Made by a program: the position numbers and the translations under genes
DNA from: Pseudomonas protegens
GTDB taxonomy: Bacteria; Pseudomonadota; Gammaproteobacteria; Pseudomonadales; Pseudomonadaceae
Assembly (NCBI RefSeq): GCF_013407925.2
Contig: NZ_CP060201.1
Span: forward strand, 992,001-1,056,000
Direction of reading: 5' to 3'
Length of the DNA: 64,000 bases
Shown here: positions 17,606 through 27,226 of the stretch, piece by piece
How positions within the stretch are numbered: position 1 is the first letter of the stretch
How the letters are laid out: every line of letters starts with the position of its first letter
The notes under the pieces: generated by a model
What the model was told of the DNA's origin: nothing
What the model saw: only the letters and a program-made list of their open reading frames with translations
Databases searched by the model: none

Positions 17606-18238
17606 TCACATCGACCCACTGCTGCGACGCACGGCCTGCATAAATGCCTGAATCTTGGCCGGATCCTTGATGCCCTTGCCCTGCTCGACTCCGCCACTGA
17701 CATCCACCGCATAAGGACGAACCTGGGCAATGGCCTGGGCAACATTCTCTGCATTGAGGCCGCCAGCCAGGATGATCGGCTTGCTCACTTCCCGCGGAAC
17801 CAGGGACCAGTCAAAAGCCTCGCCAGTTCCCCCCGGCACGCCCTCGACATAGGTGTCCAGCAAAATCCCACTGGCGTGCGGGTATGCCCGGCAGGCCGCG
17901 GCAATATCATCTCCAGCCTTGACTCGCAGCGCCTTGATATAGGGACGGTGATAGCCATCGCAATCAGCCGCCGACTCATCGCCGTGAAACTGCAGCAGAT
18001 CCAGCGGCACCGCATCGAGGATCTCCCCCAGCTCGCAGCGACTGGCATTGACGAACAGCCCGACCGTGGTCACGAACGGCGGCAAGGCGGCAATGATCGC
18101 CCGCGCCTGCTGCACAGACACGGCCCGCGGACTTTTGGCATAGAACACCAGACCGATAGCGTCGGCCCCCGCCGCCACGGCCGCCAACGCGTCTTCTATG
18201 CGGGTAATCCCGCAAATCTTGCTGCGAACAGCTGACAT
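17606..18238 (-). CDS. trpF: Phosphoribosylanthranilate isomerase TrpF
   Basis: This 210-residue TIM-barrel protein begins [20 protein letters not shown]; the Cys of KICG is the catalytic base. Later motifs [29 protein letters not shown] and [13 protein letters not shown] complete the family pattern. It performs the Amadori isomerisation in tryptophan synthesis. Position between truA and accD is the conserved Pseudomonas arrangement, away from other trp genes. The 259-base gap to accD contains no gene. Confidence 0.95.
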   Translation of the reverse strand: MSAVRSKICGITRIEDALAAVAAGADAIGLVFYAKSPRAVSVQQARAIIAALPPFVTTVGLFVNASRCELGEILDAVPLDLLQFHGDESAADCDGYHRPYIKALRVKAGDDIAAACRAYPHASGILLDTYVEGVPGGTGEAFDWSLVPREVSKPIILAGGLNAENVAQAIAQVRPYAVDVSGGVEQGKGIKDPAKIQAFMQAVRRSSGSM

Positions 18239-18301
18239 GTCGTGTGAACCTCGGGGGCAAATTCGGAAAGTTCCGGATGGTAGCAAATGCTTTTCCGGGC
18301 G

Positions 18302-19126
18302 TCAGCCGTCAAGTTCAGGCCAACCGGTGAGGAAATGTGGCCCGATATAGCGCTCCGGCAGCGCAAACTCGTCCTTGTACTCGACCTGAACCAGGTACAG
18401 GCCAAAAGGATGAGCAGTGACCCCGCCCGCGCGACGAACCCGACTCTCCAGCACTTCCCGCGCCCACTCCACCGGGCGCTCGCCGGCGCCAATGGTCATC
18501 AAGACCCCGGCAATGTTGCGCACCATGTGATGCAGGAAGGCACTGGCACGAATATCCAGGACGATCATCTTGCCGTGCCGGGTCACCCGCAGGTGATGAA
18601 TCTCCTTGATCGGCGACTTGGCCTGGCACTGCCCGGCCCGAAAGGCGCTGAAATCATGGGTACCCAGCAGGAACTGCGCGGCCTGGGCCATGCGCTCGGT
18701 GTCCAGGGGCCGGTGATTCCAGGTGACTTCTTCATTGAGATGGGCCGGACGGATCTGGTCGTTGTAGATCACATAGCGATAGCGCCGGGCGATGGCCTTG
18801 AACCGCGCATGGAAATGCGCGGGCATTTCCTGGGCCCAACTGACGCTGATGTCATGGGGCAGGTTGATATTGGCCCCCATGACCCACGCCTTCATCGAAC
18901 GCACGGCCTGGGTGTCGAAATGCACCACCTGACCACAGGCATGCACACCGGCATCAGTGCGCCCCGCACAGGACACCAGCACCGGAGAGTCCGCGACCCG
19001 GGACAAGGCCTTCTCCAGAGTTTCCTGGACGCTGGGCACGCCAGAAGCCTGGCGCTGCCAACCGCGATAGCGCGACCCCTTGTATTCAACACCCAGAGCA
19101 ATGCGGGAAAAGCCTTCGGCTGCCAT
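18302..19126 (-). CDS. truA: tRNA pseudouridine(38-40) synthase TruA
   Basis: The 274-residue enzyme isomerises uridines in the anticodon arm. The catalytic Asp lies in AGRTDAGVHACGQVVHF, with RRYRYVIYNDQIRPAHL and FLHHMVRNIAGVL downstream. I use ATG at 19126 (MAAEGFSRIALGVEYKGSRY). A TTG 57 bases upstream would extend the frame by 19 residues not expected in the family. It sits between trpF and fimV on the same strand. Confidence 0.94.
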   Translation of the reverse strand: MAAEGFSRIALGVEYKGSRYRGWQRQASGVPSVQETLEKALSRVADSPVLVSCAGRTDAGVHACGQVVHFDTQAVRSMKAWVMGANINLPHDISVSWAQEMPAHFHARFKAIARRYRYVIYNDQIRPAHLNEEVTWNHRPLDTERMAQAAQFLLGTHDFSAFRAGQCQAKSPIKEIHHLRVTRHGKMIVLDIRASAFLHHMVRNIAGVLMTIGAGERPVEWAREVLESRVRRAGGVTAHPFGLYLVQVEYKDEFALPERYIGPHFLTGWPELDG

Positions 19127-19360
19127 TTCGGCGGCCGGGTTATCTATGTTTGCCAAGAACTTACAGCCTGCTGATATGCGCAAAGGCGCTCATTATAAGG
19201 CTGCCGGGTGCAGACGCCATGCACGGCCACGGTTTAGTTGAAGATTGAGCGCAGCGATCGCCATTTAATTGCCCCGCCTGGTTCAGGCCCGCGCGAAGAG
19301 AGCAACGCCCCGCCCGGGCAAAGCGCGCCAATGCGAGCACCCCGAAAAATCGGCACCAAC

Positions 19361-19388
19361 AAAAACGGCAGCCTCATCGGCTGCCGTT
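19361..19388 (-). terminator. Terminator of fimV
   Basis: AACGGCAGCC (19364-19373) pairs with GGCTGCCGTT (19379-19388) around a 5-nt loop; the minus-strand product ends in a T tract. It lies 21 bases after the fimV stop. Confidence 0.85.
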
Positions 19389-19409
19389 CTGGTCAAGCGG
19401 GATCCGGCT

Positions 19410-22028
19410 TCAGGCCAGTCGCGCCAGCATTTCCTGGGCTTCACTCTTCTGCCCTTCACTGCCTTCGCTGAGCACTTCGCCAAGGATGTCCCGCGCGCCG
19501 TCGTTGTCACCCATATCGATGTAGGCCTGGGCCAGATCGAGCTTGGTGGCCACTTCATCGCTGCCGGAAAGGAAGTCGAAGTCGGCCTCCTCAGGCGCCG
19601 CCGCTGCATCTTCAGCCGTGAAACTCGGCCCGGCCGGCTCAGGCTGATCCAGACTCTGAGCCAGACGATCCAGCTCCGCGTTGACATCATCCAGCTCGGA
19701 AGCGAACGCATCCTTGGGTTCGCTGGCCGCATCCATCTCATCGGCCAGGGACAGATCGAAGTCAGCGGACAAGTCCAGATCGTCCAGAGCCGCCTCCGTA
19801 ACGGTGGGCACATCGCCGGCCGGCACATCCTTGAGGTCGTCCTCAAGGCTCAGCAGGAAATCCTCATCGTTCTGGGTCGCTGCGGGCAAATCAGCCCCCA
19901 GGTCCAGATCGAAGTCGCCAAGATCATCCAGGCTTTCCTGAGCGGCGGTCTGCTGCTCCAGGACCGAGCCGAAACTCAGGTCATCATCCAGCGGGAAATC
20001 TTCCAGCTCGATCGCCGGCTCGGACGGCTCGGACGCCACGACCGCAGGCGAAGCCGCCTCAAGATCGTCCAGGCTCAGGTCGAAATCCGCATCCAGCCCT
20101 TCGACAGGCGCAGCAGGCTCAGGCGCCTGCGGCTCGTCCAGCAGCTCCTTGACGTACTGGGCATCCAGCTCCGCGGCAACAGCGGCCGTCGCCAGACCGG
20201 CAGCTGCAGCCACTGCAACCATCGCCGGGAAACGGCTTTTGAGTTGCTCGACCTGAGCATGGTTATCGCCATTGGCCACCAGTTGCCGCTCCTCGGCGAC
20301 GAAGGCGCTGCGATCACCCTGATGCGCGTAGACCTCCATCAACTTGAGGCGCAGATCACTGCGCTGCGGCTCCAGCTTGACCGCCTCTTCGAGCAGCGCT
20401 GCTGCCTGGTTCAGGCGGCCAGCGTCGATATGATTCTGTGCCTGCCCCAGCACGTCCGTGGCTCGCTCCACCGGCGCCGCCGGGATGGGCGCCACCACCG
20501 GAGCCGGTGCTGGAGCTGGAGCTGGAGCTGGAGCTGGAGCTGGAGCTGGAGCTGGAGCTGGAGCCAGCTTGACGCTTGGCGGTGGAACTTCAAGGCCTTC
20601 GAAACTGCCTTCCGGCAATTCCAGCTCCTCGGTGAAGTCATTGCTTTCCTCGGACAAGGCCCGGGCCATGCGCAGGTGCTTTTCCGCTTCCTGCTGGGCC
20701 TTGCGACGACGCGCAAGCAACAGCAACAGCAACAGCACGGCCACGACCGCCCCGCCACCTACCAGTCCCAGCAGGATCGGATTGGTCAGCAGGTCGCCAT
20801 ATTTGTCTTCATCGCTCTTGGCCGCCTCATCCACTGCCGGAGCGGCAGCCGGTTCGCTGACAGGCGCCGCAGGAACCACGGGAGCCACCACCGGGGCCGC
20901 CGCCTCAGGCTTGGCCACCAGCTCGGCCGGCATCGCCGGTGCGGGCTGAGCAGCCGGCGCCGCGCCCTCGGCCTGCAGCTTGGCCAACTGGTTGTTCTTC
21001 AGCTCGATCAGACGCTGCAGCTTGTCCAGCTGACTCTGCAGATCCGCCATGCGCTCCTTGAGCTCGGCGTTGTCACGACGGGTCGCGTCGAGACTTTCCT
21101 GAGTCACCGCCAGCTTGTTGTTCAGCGCCTTGCTGTCGCCTGCCGCACCCTTGCCTCGCGCCTTGCCGCTTTCCGCCGAGACCAGACTCAAGTTGTCCTT
21201 GGTGTTGACCTGCTTGGGCGCCTTGTCGGCACCGGCACGACGGGTGGCGTCCACCTGCTGCTGACTGCGGGCACCGGCACGACGCCCCTGACGCCAGGCT
21301 GCGTTTTGCGCGGCCACTTCGGCAATGGCCTTGGGCTGCGCCAACGCTGTGCTCTGCACTACGTCAGGCAGACGCAGGACCTTGCCGGCCTTCAATCGAT
21401 TGATGTTGCCGTCGATAAAGGCATCCGGGTTCAACGCCTGGATCGCGAGCATGGTTTGCTGGATCGACGCGCCATTGCGATTCTTCGCGGCGATTTCCCA
21501 CAGCGTGTCACGGGCCGCCGTTTTGTATTGCGCGGGCTTGCTGGCTTTATTGCCACGGGTAACCGGGGCATTCACCGCCGGGCCTGCAACCGGAGCAGCC
21601 TGGGCGGCAGCGGCGGCTTGCGGGGAAAACTTCGAAGGATCCAGCAGCACGCTGTAATCGCGCAGCAGGCGGCCGTTGGGCCACATCACCTGCACCAGGA
21701 ACTTGACCATCGGCTCAGACAGCGGCTGACTCGAAGTCACCCGCAGCACACTCTTGCCGCCGGGATTGAGAACGGGGGTAAAACTCAGGTCATTGAGAAA
21801 GGCCTGACGATCGACGCCGGCCTTGGCGAACTCTTCTGCCGGGGCCAGGCTGGGCACCACTTCAGCGGCAGTCAGGTCCTTGATATCGAGCAATTCGATT
21901 TCAGCTACCAAAGGCTGGTTCAGACTCGACTTCAGGGTCAGCTCCCCAAGCCCAAGCGCCTGCGCCATACCGGAGGACAGCGCCGAGGCGGCCGCTATTG
22001 CTAACACCAGTTTGCGAACTTGAACCAT
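19410..22028 (-). CDS. fimV: Peptidoglycan-binding pilus assembly/motility hub FimV
   Basis: The 872-residue inner-membrane protein starts MVQVRKLVLAIAAASALSSG (signal peptide to about residue 25). It then has the FimV N-terminal domain, a LysM-like region around AARDTLWEIAAKNRNGASIQ, a coiled coil (ESLDATRRDNAELKERMADL), a transmembrane helix (GLVGGGAVVAVLLLLLLLAR) and a long acidic cytoplasmic region with TPR units. It ends in the conserved FimV C-terminal TPR motif (LAQAYIDMGDNDGARDILGE). In Pseudomonas FimV positions type IV pilus and secretion components and affects cAMP signalling. A Pro-Ala repeat at about residues 488-507 is encoded by a perfect hexanucleotide repeat. Confidence 0.93.
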   Translation of the reverse strand: MVQVRKLVLAIAAASALSSGMAQALGLGELTLKSSLNQPLVAEIELLDIKDLTAAEVVPSLAPAEEFAKAGVDRQAFLNDLSFTPVLNPGGKSVLRVTSSQPLSEPMVKFLVQVMWPNGRLLRDYSVLLDPSKFSPQAAAAAQAAPVAGPAVNAPVTRGNKASKPAQYKTAARDTLWEIAAKNRNGASIQQTMLAIQALNPDAFIDGNINRLKAGKVLRLPDVVQSTALAQPKAIAEVAAQNAAWRQGRRAGARSQQQVDATRRAGADKAPKQVNTKDNLSLVSAESGKARGKGAAGDSKALNNKLAVTQESLDATRRDNAELKERMADLQSQLDKLQRLIELKNNQLAKLQAEGAAPAAQPAPAMPAELVAKPEAAAPVVAPVVPAAPVSEPAAAPAVDEAAKSDEDKYGDLLTNPILLGLVGGGAVVAVLLLLLLLARRRKAQQEAEKHLRMARALSEESNDFTEELELPEGSFEGLEVPPPSVKLAPAPAPAPAPAPAPAPAPAPAPVVAPIPAAPVERATDVLGQAQNHIDAGRLNQAAALLEEAVKLEPQRSDLRLKLMEVYAHQGDRSAFVAEERQLVANGDNHAQVEQLKSRFPAMVAVAAAAGLATAAVAAELDAQYVKELLDEPQAPEPAAPVEGLDADFDLSLDDLEAASPAVVASEPSEPAIELEDFPLDDDLSFGSVLEQQTAAQESLDDLGDFDLDLGADLPAATQNDEDFLLSLEDDLKDVPAGDVPTVTEAALDDLDLSADFDLSLADEMDAASEPKDAFASELDDVNAELDRLAQSLDQPEPAGPSFTAEDAAAAPEEADFDFLSGSDEVATKLDLAQAYIDMGDNDGARDILGEVLSEGSEGQKSEAQEMLARLA
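20509..20562. repeat. (GCTGGA)9 tandem repeat inside fimV
   Basis: Nine perfect copies of the hexamer GCTGGA on the plus strand encode alternating Pro-Ala in FimV on the minus strand. Because the unit is six bases, copy changes would lengthen or shorten the linker without shifting frame. Confidence 0.97.
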
Positions 22029-22230
22029 AGCCTCATCCTTTGTTTGAACGTTCCTCGGCCAGCGAGAAGGTTTTGTAGCGGCTGCCATAAGGCACTGCGC
22101 GGAGGCCACGACCACCGCGCGGGATTATTTTCTGCATGCCCCGGGAGCACCTGACGGCCACTCACCTCCAGCAACTTGCCAAGCATAGCGCCCGGCTAGA
22201 TTCATTCTGTAAATTGTTGCCAAGTATCTT

Positions 22231-23241
22231 TTACAGCAGGTCTTTTATCAACAATTCAGCCAGTTGCACAGCGTTCAAGGCCGCGCCTTTGCGGACGTTG
22301 TCCGAGGTCAACCACAGATTCAGTTGCGCCGCATCATCGATGCCGGAACGAACCCGCCCCACATAGACTACGTCCTGGCCCACGGCGTCACCCACAGCGG
22401 TGGGATAATCACCGGCTTCCACCAGTTCCAGGCCAGGAGCGGCCTCCAGCGCGGCGTTTACCGCCGCCAGATCGACATCGGTGCCCGACTGAAGAGTCAC
22501 GCTATAGCTATCGCCAAAAAACACCGGCGCTTGAATGCAAGTGACAGAAATCTTTAATAAAGGCTGCCCCAGCACTTCACGCAATTCCCTGACCAGACGT
22601 TTTTCCAGCAGGGTATGGCCCTGGGCATCCGGCGTGCCCACCTGGGCCAGCAGATTAAAGGCCACTTGGCGGTCGAAGAAGCGCGGCTCCAGCGGGCGCA
22701 CATTCAACAACTCCGCAGTTTGCCTAGCCAGCTCACTGACAGCCTCACGCCCCTGGCTGGAGATCGCCAGGCTGGCGGTCAGGCTCACCCGCTGGATGTC
22801 CAGCAAGCCCTGCAAAGGCGCCAGAGCCACCGCCAACGCGGTGGCCGCGGCACTCGGACTGCTCAATTGCACAGGCTTCTTCAGGCCGGCCAGCACCTGG
22901 GCATTGGCCTCAGGCACGACATTGGGCGCCTGGGTCGACGGCAAGGCGCCAGCAAGGTCGATCACTGCGCAATTGGCCGCGGTGGCGCGGGGCGCGAAGC
23001 TCAGGGTTACCGCTGGACCTGCGGCAAAAAATGCCAGCTGCACCTTGCTGAAATCAAACTCGTCGACTTCACGCACACGCACGTTCTTGCCGCGAAACGG
23101 CACCGAATGACCGGCCGACTCGCTGCTGGCCAGCAGGTGCAGGTTGGCAATCGGGAAATTGCGTTCTTCGAGTACCTGCACCAGGGTTTCGCCAACGGTA
23201 CCGGTGGCACCGATCACGGCAATATCAAAGGATGGAGTCAT
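22231..23241 (-). CDS. Usg-like aspartate-semialdehyde dehydrogenase homologue
   Basis: The 336-residue protein has the NAD(P)-binding start IAVIGATGTVGETLVQVLEE and the overall ASADH fold. At the active site, where true ASADH enzymes have N-C-T or N-C-S, it reads SSPSAAATALAVAL, so the catalytic Cys is missing. This matches the Usg group found beside fimV/truA in gammaproteobacteria. A catalytic role in lysine/threonine synthesis is therefore unlikely; the real enzyme is the next gene. It lies between fimV and asd. Confidence 0.88.
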   Translation of the reverse strand: MTPSFDIAVIGATGTVGETLVQVLEERNFPIANLHLLASSESAGHSVPFRGKNVRVREVDEFDFSKVQLAFFAAGPAVTLSFAPRATAANCAVIDLAGALPSTQAPNVVPEANAQVLAGLKKPVQLSSPSAAATALAVALAPLQGLLDIQRVSLTASLAISSQGREAVSELARQTAELLNVRPLEPRFFDRQVAFNLLAQVGTPDAQGHTLLEKRLVRELREVLGQPLLKISVTCIQAPVFFGDSYSVTLQSGTDVDLAAVNAALEAAPGLELVEAGDYPTAVGDAVGQDVVYVGRVRSGIDDAAQLNLWLTSDNVRKGAALNAVQLAELLIKDLL

Positions 23242-23367
23242 GGCGCTACCTCAGGTGAAACGGGGGAGCGGCACTTTACCCGGCACGGGGGAACGAGGCA
23301 ATTCGCCGGGGCCAGCGGCAGGGACGAGCCCCTTCGCGGGCCAGTCCGCCCCTGGGGAGGGAGGCAT

Positions 23368-23401
23368 AAAAAAACCCGCGTCCTGGCTCGGGCGCGGGTT
23401 C
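23368..23401 (-). terminator. Terminator of asd
   Basis: AACCCGCG (23373-23380) pairs with CGCGGGTT (23393-23400); a run of A before the stem becomes a T tract on the minus strand, 19 bases after the asd stop. Confidence 0.8.
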
Positions 23402-23419
23402 TTTCAACCACTCAGTGGA

Positions 23420-24532
23420 TCAACGCTCCAGGAGGATCCGCAGCATGCGCCGCAGCGGTTCGGCCGCGCCCCACAGCAACTGGTCGCCCACGGTGAAGGC
23501 GCCCAGGAACTGCGAGCCCATGTTCAGTTTGCGCAGACGGCCAACCGGAATGTTCAGGGTGCCGGTGACCTTGGTCGGGCTCAGCTCCTGCATGCTGATG
23601 TCACGCTGGTTCGGCACCAACTTGACCCAGGGATTGTGCTGGCTGATCAGCCCTTCGATATCGGCGATCGGCACGTCCTTGTTGAGCTTGATGGTCAGCG
23701 CCTGGCTGTGGCAGCGCATGGCGCCGATGCGCACGCAAATGCCGTCCACCGGAATCGGGTTCTTGAAGCGACCGAGGATCTTGTTGGTTTCGGCCTGGGC
23801 TTTCCACTCTTCGCGGCTCTGGCCGTTAGGCAGTTCCTTGTCGATCCACGGAATCAGGCTGCCGGCCAGCGGCACGCCGAAGTTCTCGGTCGGGTAGGCA
23901 TCGCTGCGCATGGCTTCGGCCACCTTGCGGTCGATGTCGAGGATGGCGCTGGCCGGGTTGGCCAGGTCATCGGCGACCGCCGCATGGGTCGCGCCCATCT
24001 GCTTGATCAGTTCACGCATGTTCTGCGCGCCGGCACCGGAAGCCGCCTGATAGGTCATGGCGCTCATCCACTCCACCAAGCCGGCTTCGAACAGGCCGCC
24101 CAGGCCCATCAGCATCAGGCTGACGGTGCAGTTGCCGCCGATGTAGTTCTTGGTCCCGGCATCCAGCTGCTGATCGATGACCTTGCGGTTCACCGGATCG
24201 AGGATGATCACCGCGTCATCCTGCATGCGCAGGCTGGAAGCGGCGTCGATCCAGTAGCCCTGCCAGCCGGCTTCGCGCAGCTTGGGGAAGACTTCACTGG
24301 TGTAGTCGCCACCCTGGCAGGTCAGAATCACGTCGAGGGTTTTCAACTCTTCAATGCTGTAGGCGTCCTTCAGCGGAGCAATATCCTTGCCCACCGACGG
24401 CCCTTGGCCACCGACATTGGAAGTGGTGAAAAACACCGGTTCAATAAGATCGAAGTCCTGCTCTTCCAGCATCCGCTGCATGAGCACGGAACCGACCATA
24501 CCGCGCCAACCGATCAGACCTACACGTTTCAT
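23420..24532 (-). CDS. asd: Aspartate-semialdehyde dehydrogenase Asd
   Basis: The 370-residue enzyme begins [20 protein letters not shown] and contains the catalytic Cys in [14 protein letters not shown], followed by [14 protein letters not shown] and the His-containing region [14 protein letters not shown]. It reduces aspartyl phosphate to the semialdehyde for Lys, Met, Thr, Ile and diaminopimelate synthesis. ATG at 24532 gives the canonical N-terminus. It follows leuB with 54 bases between. Confidence 0.96.
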   Translation of the reverse strand: MKRVGLIGWRGMVGSVLMQRMLEEQDFDLIEPVFFTTSNVGGQGPSVGKDIAPLKDAYSIEELKTLDVILTCQGGDYTSEVFPKLREAGWQGYWIDAASSLRMQDDAVIILDPVNRKVIDQQLDAGTKNYIGGNCTVSLMLMGLGGLFEAGLVEWMSAMTYQAASGAGAQNMRELIKQMGATHAAVADDLANPASAILDIDRKVAEAMRSDAYPTENFGVPLAGSLIPWIDKELPNGQSREEWKAQAETNKILGRFKNPIPVDGICVRIGAMRCHSQALTIKLNKDVPIADIEGLISQHNPWVKLVPNQRDISMQELSPTKVTGTLNIPVGRLRKLNMGSQFLGAFTVGDQLLWGAAEPLRRMLRILLER

Positions 24533-24586
24533 CGCAACTACACCTTTACAAAAGTGGGCCACTGTCTATGCAGTGGGCCCGAAAGA

Positions 24587-25669
24587 TTACAGATTCCGCA
24601 GCGCGGCGACTACTGCATCGCCCATTTCCTGCGTACCGACTTTGGTGCAACCGGCCGACCAGATATCGCCAGTGCGCAAACCCTGATCCAGCACCCGGCT
24701 CACCGCCTGCTCGATGGCGTCCGCCGCGTCGGTCAGGTTGAAGCTGTAGCGCAGCATCATCGACACCGAGAGGATGGTCGCCAGCGGGTTGGCAATGCCC
24801 TGCCCGGCAATGTCCGGCGCCGAACCGTGGCACGGCTCGTACATGCCCTTGTTGTTGGCGTCCAGGGACGCCGACGGCAGCATGCCGATGGAGCCGGTGA
24901 GCATCGAGGCTTCGTCGGAAAGAATGTCGCCGAACATGTTGTCGGTGACGATCACGTCGAACTGCTTCGGCGCACGCACCAGTTGCATGGCGGCGTTGTC
25001 GACATACATATGGCTCAGCTCGACATCCGGGTAGTCCTGGGCGACTTGCTCGACCACTTCACGCCACAGCTGGCTGGAGGCCAGGACGTTGGCCTTGTCC
25101 ACCGAGCACAGCTTCTTGCCGCGCACACGGGCCATGTCGAACCCCACCCGGGCGATGCGGCGGATTTCACTCTCGCTGTAAGGCAGGGTGTCGTAGGACT
25201 GGCGCTCGCCGTTTTCCAGCTCGCGGGTACCACGAGGGGCGCCGAAGTAAATGCCGCCGGTCAGCTCGCGAACGATGAGGATGTCCAGACCAGAAACGAT
25301 TTCCGGCTTCAGGCTCGAAGCATCCGCCAGTTGCGGGTAGAGAATCGCCGGACGCAGGTTGCCGAACAAGCCCAGTTGCGCGCGGATCTTCAGCAGACCG
25401 CGCTCAGGACGAATGTCGCGCTCGATCTTGTCCCACTTCGGCCCGCCCACTGCGCCCAGCAACACGGCATCGGCGGCACGGGCACGGTCCAGGGTTTCGT
25501 CAGCCAGGGGCACACCGTGCTTATCGATGGCGGCGCCACCAATCACGTCGTGGCTCAGCTCGAAGCCCAGGCTGTACTTGTCGTTGGCCAACTCCAGCAC
25601 CTTGACCGCCTCGGCCATGATTTCCGGACCAATACCGTCACCTGGGAGAATCAGAATCTGCTTGCTCAT
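24587..25669 (-). CDS. leuB: 3-isopropylmalate dehydrogenase LeuB
   Basis: The 360-residue enzyme starts [22 protein letters not shown] and has the metal/substrate signature [20 protein letters not shown]. It oxidatively decarboxylates 3-isopropylmalate in leucine synthesis. It follows the methyltransferase gene and precedes asd on the same strand, in the conserved leuC–leuD–MT–leuB–asd order. Confidence 0.97.
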   Translation of the reverse strand: MSKQILILPGDGIGPEIMAEAVKVLELANDKYSLGFELSHDVIGGAAIDKHGVPLADETLDRARAADAVLLGAVGGPKWDKIERDIRPERGLLKIRAQLGLFGNLRPAILYPQLADASSLKPEIVSGLDILIVRELTGGIYFGAPRGTRELENGERQSYDTLPYSESEIRRIARVGFDMARVRGKKLCSVDKANVLASSQLWREVVEQVAQDYPDVELSHMYVDNAAMQLVRAPKQFDVIVTDNMFGDILSDEASMLTGSIGMLPSASLDANNKGMYEPCHGSAPDIAGQGIANPLATILSVSMMLRYSFNLTDAADAIEQAVSRVLDQGLRTGDIWSAGCTKVGTQEMGDAVVAALRNL

Positions 25670-25720
25670 GCGTTCCTCGTTGGTTCTGTCGGCCGGCCTC
25701 TGGGCACAACCGGAAAAGTT

Positions 25721-26485
25721 CTATCGCTCGGCCCACAGCACCAGTACATCAGTACTGAACGAACCATCGGCCTCAATCTCAAAATATTCGCGCACTTCAT
25801 TGCCCATCGCCTGCTGCAGCTCGCGGATCGCCACCCGCAGCGGCTCGGGAGTACGCATGCGCTCGACCCAGGAGTGGAACTCCAGACGCAACCGTTGCCG
25901 AACGGTGCTGCGGGTATGCAGCCCCGCCTCGCTGACCTGGCGCAGCCATTCACCCGCCGAATAATCGCGCACATGACTGGTATCACGCAGCACTTCGACA
26001 CTTTGCAGGTAAGTGTCCAGCAGCGGTCTGCCCGGCGACAAGACATCGATGAACGCCGCCACGCCACCGGGCTTCAAGACTCGACGCACTTCGCGCAGGG
26101 CCAGACCCAGGTCGCTCCAGTGATGGGCCGAATAGCGACTGAAGACGAAATCGAACTCACCGTCGGCGAAGGGCAAGCCCTCGGCGGCCCCTTTCACGCT
26201 GCGGATGTTGTGCAGATTACGCTCCTGTGCGGCTGCCGACACCACGTCCAGCATCTGTTGGGAGAGGTCGTAGGCCACCACTTCCCTGACCAGCGGCGCG
26301 ACATGGAAGCTGACATGACCGGCACCGCACCCCAGATCGAGAACCCGCGCCTGCTCCTGACCCGCCACCTCGGCCTGTAGCAGGGCGAATTCGGCGCCTT
26401 GAGCGTGCACGGCGCTGCTCAGGTAGGCCGCGGCCTGTTCACCGAATTGCTTCTGTACCACCTGACTGTGGGCGTTGCTGGTCAT
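25721..26485 (-). CDS. Class I SAM-dependent methyltransferase (UbiE/Methyltransf_11 type)
   Basis: The 254-residue protein shows SAM motif I VLDLGCGAGHVSFHVAP, acidic residue in VVAYDLSQQML, motif II FDFVFSRYSAHHW and motif III LKPGGVAAFIDV. The substrate is unknown. It is embedded between leuD and leuB, a stable Pseudomonas arrangement, but it is not a known leucine-pathway step. I use ATG at 26485 (MTSNAHSQVVQKQFGEQ) with GAGG-like bases upstream; an in-frame start at 26527 falls at the edge of a REP pair. Confidence 0.88.
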   Translation of the reverse strand: MTSNAHSQVVQKQFGEQAAAYLSSAVHAQGAEFALLQAEVAGQEQARVLDLGCGAGHVSFHVAPLVREVVAYDLSQQMLDVVSAAAQERNLHNIRSVKGAAEGLPFADGEFDFVFSRYSAHHWSDLGLALREVRRVLKPGGVAAFIDVLSPGRPLLDTYLQSVEVLRDTSHVRDYSAGEWLRQVSEAGLHTRSTVRQRLRLEFHSWVERMRTPEPLRVAIRELQQAMGNEVREYFEIEADGSFSTDVLVLWAER

Positions 26486-26515
26486 GCTGAGGTCCTTTTG
26501 ATCCGAGGGAACGGC

Positions 26516-26574
26516 ATTCGCTGGCAAGCCAGCTCCTACGACAACATCCGCAGGAGCCGGTTTGCCGGTGATCA
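26516..26574. repeat. REP palindrome pair between leuD and the methyltransferase
   Basis: Two inverted copies of the Pseudomonas REP consensus face each other (left copy ATTCGCTGGCAAGCCAGCTC; right copy GCAGGAGCCGGTTTGCCGG). The right copy runs into the leuD stop codon. Such pairs can form a long hairpin in RNA and may tune expression of downstream leu genes. Confidence 0.8.
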
Positions 26575-27216
26575 GGCGTCGCGAAACAACCAGGGCTGGC
26601 TGGCCCGGTGCTTGACTTCAAAGGCGGCGATGGCGTCGCCGTCCTGCAAGGTCAAGCCGATATCGTCAAGACCGTTGAGCAGGCAGTGCTTGCGGAACGC
26701 GTCGATCTCGAACTTCAACACCTTGCCGTCAGGACGGGTCACGGTTTGCGCTTCAAGGTCGATATGCAACTGATAGCCCGGGGTGGCTTCGACCTGCTGG
26801 AACAGCTCGTCGACTTCAGCGTCGCTGAGGATGATCGGCAGCAAGCCGTTCTTGAAGCTGTTGTTGAAGAAGATATCGGCATAGCTCGGCGCGATGATGC
26901 TGCGAAAACCGTACTCTTCCAGGGCCCACGGCGCGTGCTCGCGACTGGAACCGCAGCCAAAATTTTCCCGCGCCAGCAACACACTGGCGCCCTGGTAACG
27001 CTCGGCGTTGAGGACGAAATCCTTGTTCAGCGGGCGCTTGGAGTTGTCCTGGTACGGCTGCCCCACATCCAGGTAGCGCCACTCATCGAACAGGTTGGGG
27101 CCGAAACCGGTGCGCTTGATCGACTTGAGAAACTGCTTGGGGATGATCTGATCGGTGTCGACGTTGGCACGATCCAAAGGCGCGACCAAACCATTGTGCT
27201 GGGTGAAAGCTTTCAT
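26572..27216 (-). CDS. leuD: 3-isopropylmalate dehydratase small subunit LeuD
   Basis: The 214-residue swivel-domain subunit begins [30 protein letters not shown] and contains [15 protein letters not shown], the conserved active-site loop. It pairs with LeuC to isomerise isopropylmalate. It starts 10 bases after the leuC stop, so the two are co-transcribed. Confidence 0.97.
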   Translation of the reverse strand: MKAFTQHNGLVAPLDRANVDTDQIIPKQFLKSIKRTGFGPNLFDEWRYLDVGQPYQDNSKRPLNKDFVLNAERYQGASVLLARENFGCGSSREHAPWALEEYGFRSIIAPSYADIFFNNSFKNGLLPIILSDAEVDELFQQVEATPGYQLHIDLEAQTVTRPDGKVLKFEIDAFRKHCLLNGLDDIGLTLQDGDAIAAFEVKHRASQPWLFRDA

Positions 27217-27226
27217 GCTGCGCTCC

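Noticed and set aside
19269..22004. Long plus-strand open frame opposite fimV
   Set aside because: It is the antisense shadow of a GC-rich, low-complexity gene. The product is His/Arg/Gln-rich without domains and has no ribosome site.
23144..26380. Plus-strand open frame of over 1,000 codons opposite usg, asd and leuB
   Set aside because: It runs antisense through three well-supported conserved genes and has no recognisable domain. High GC content and codon bias explain it.
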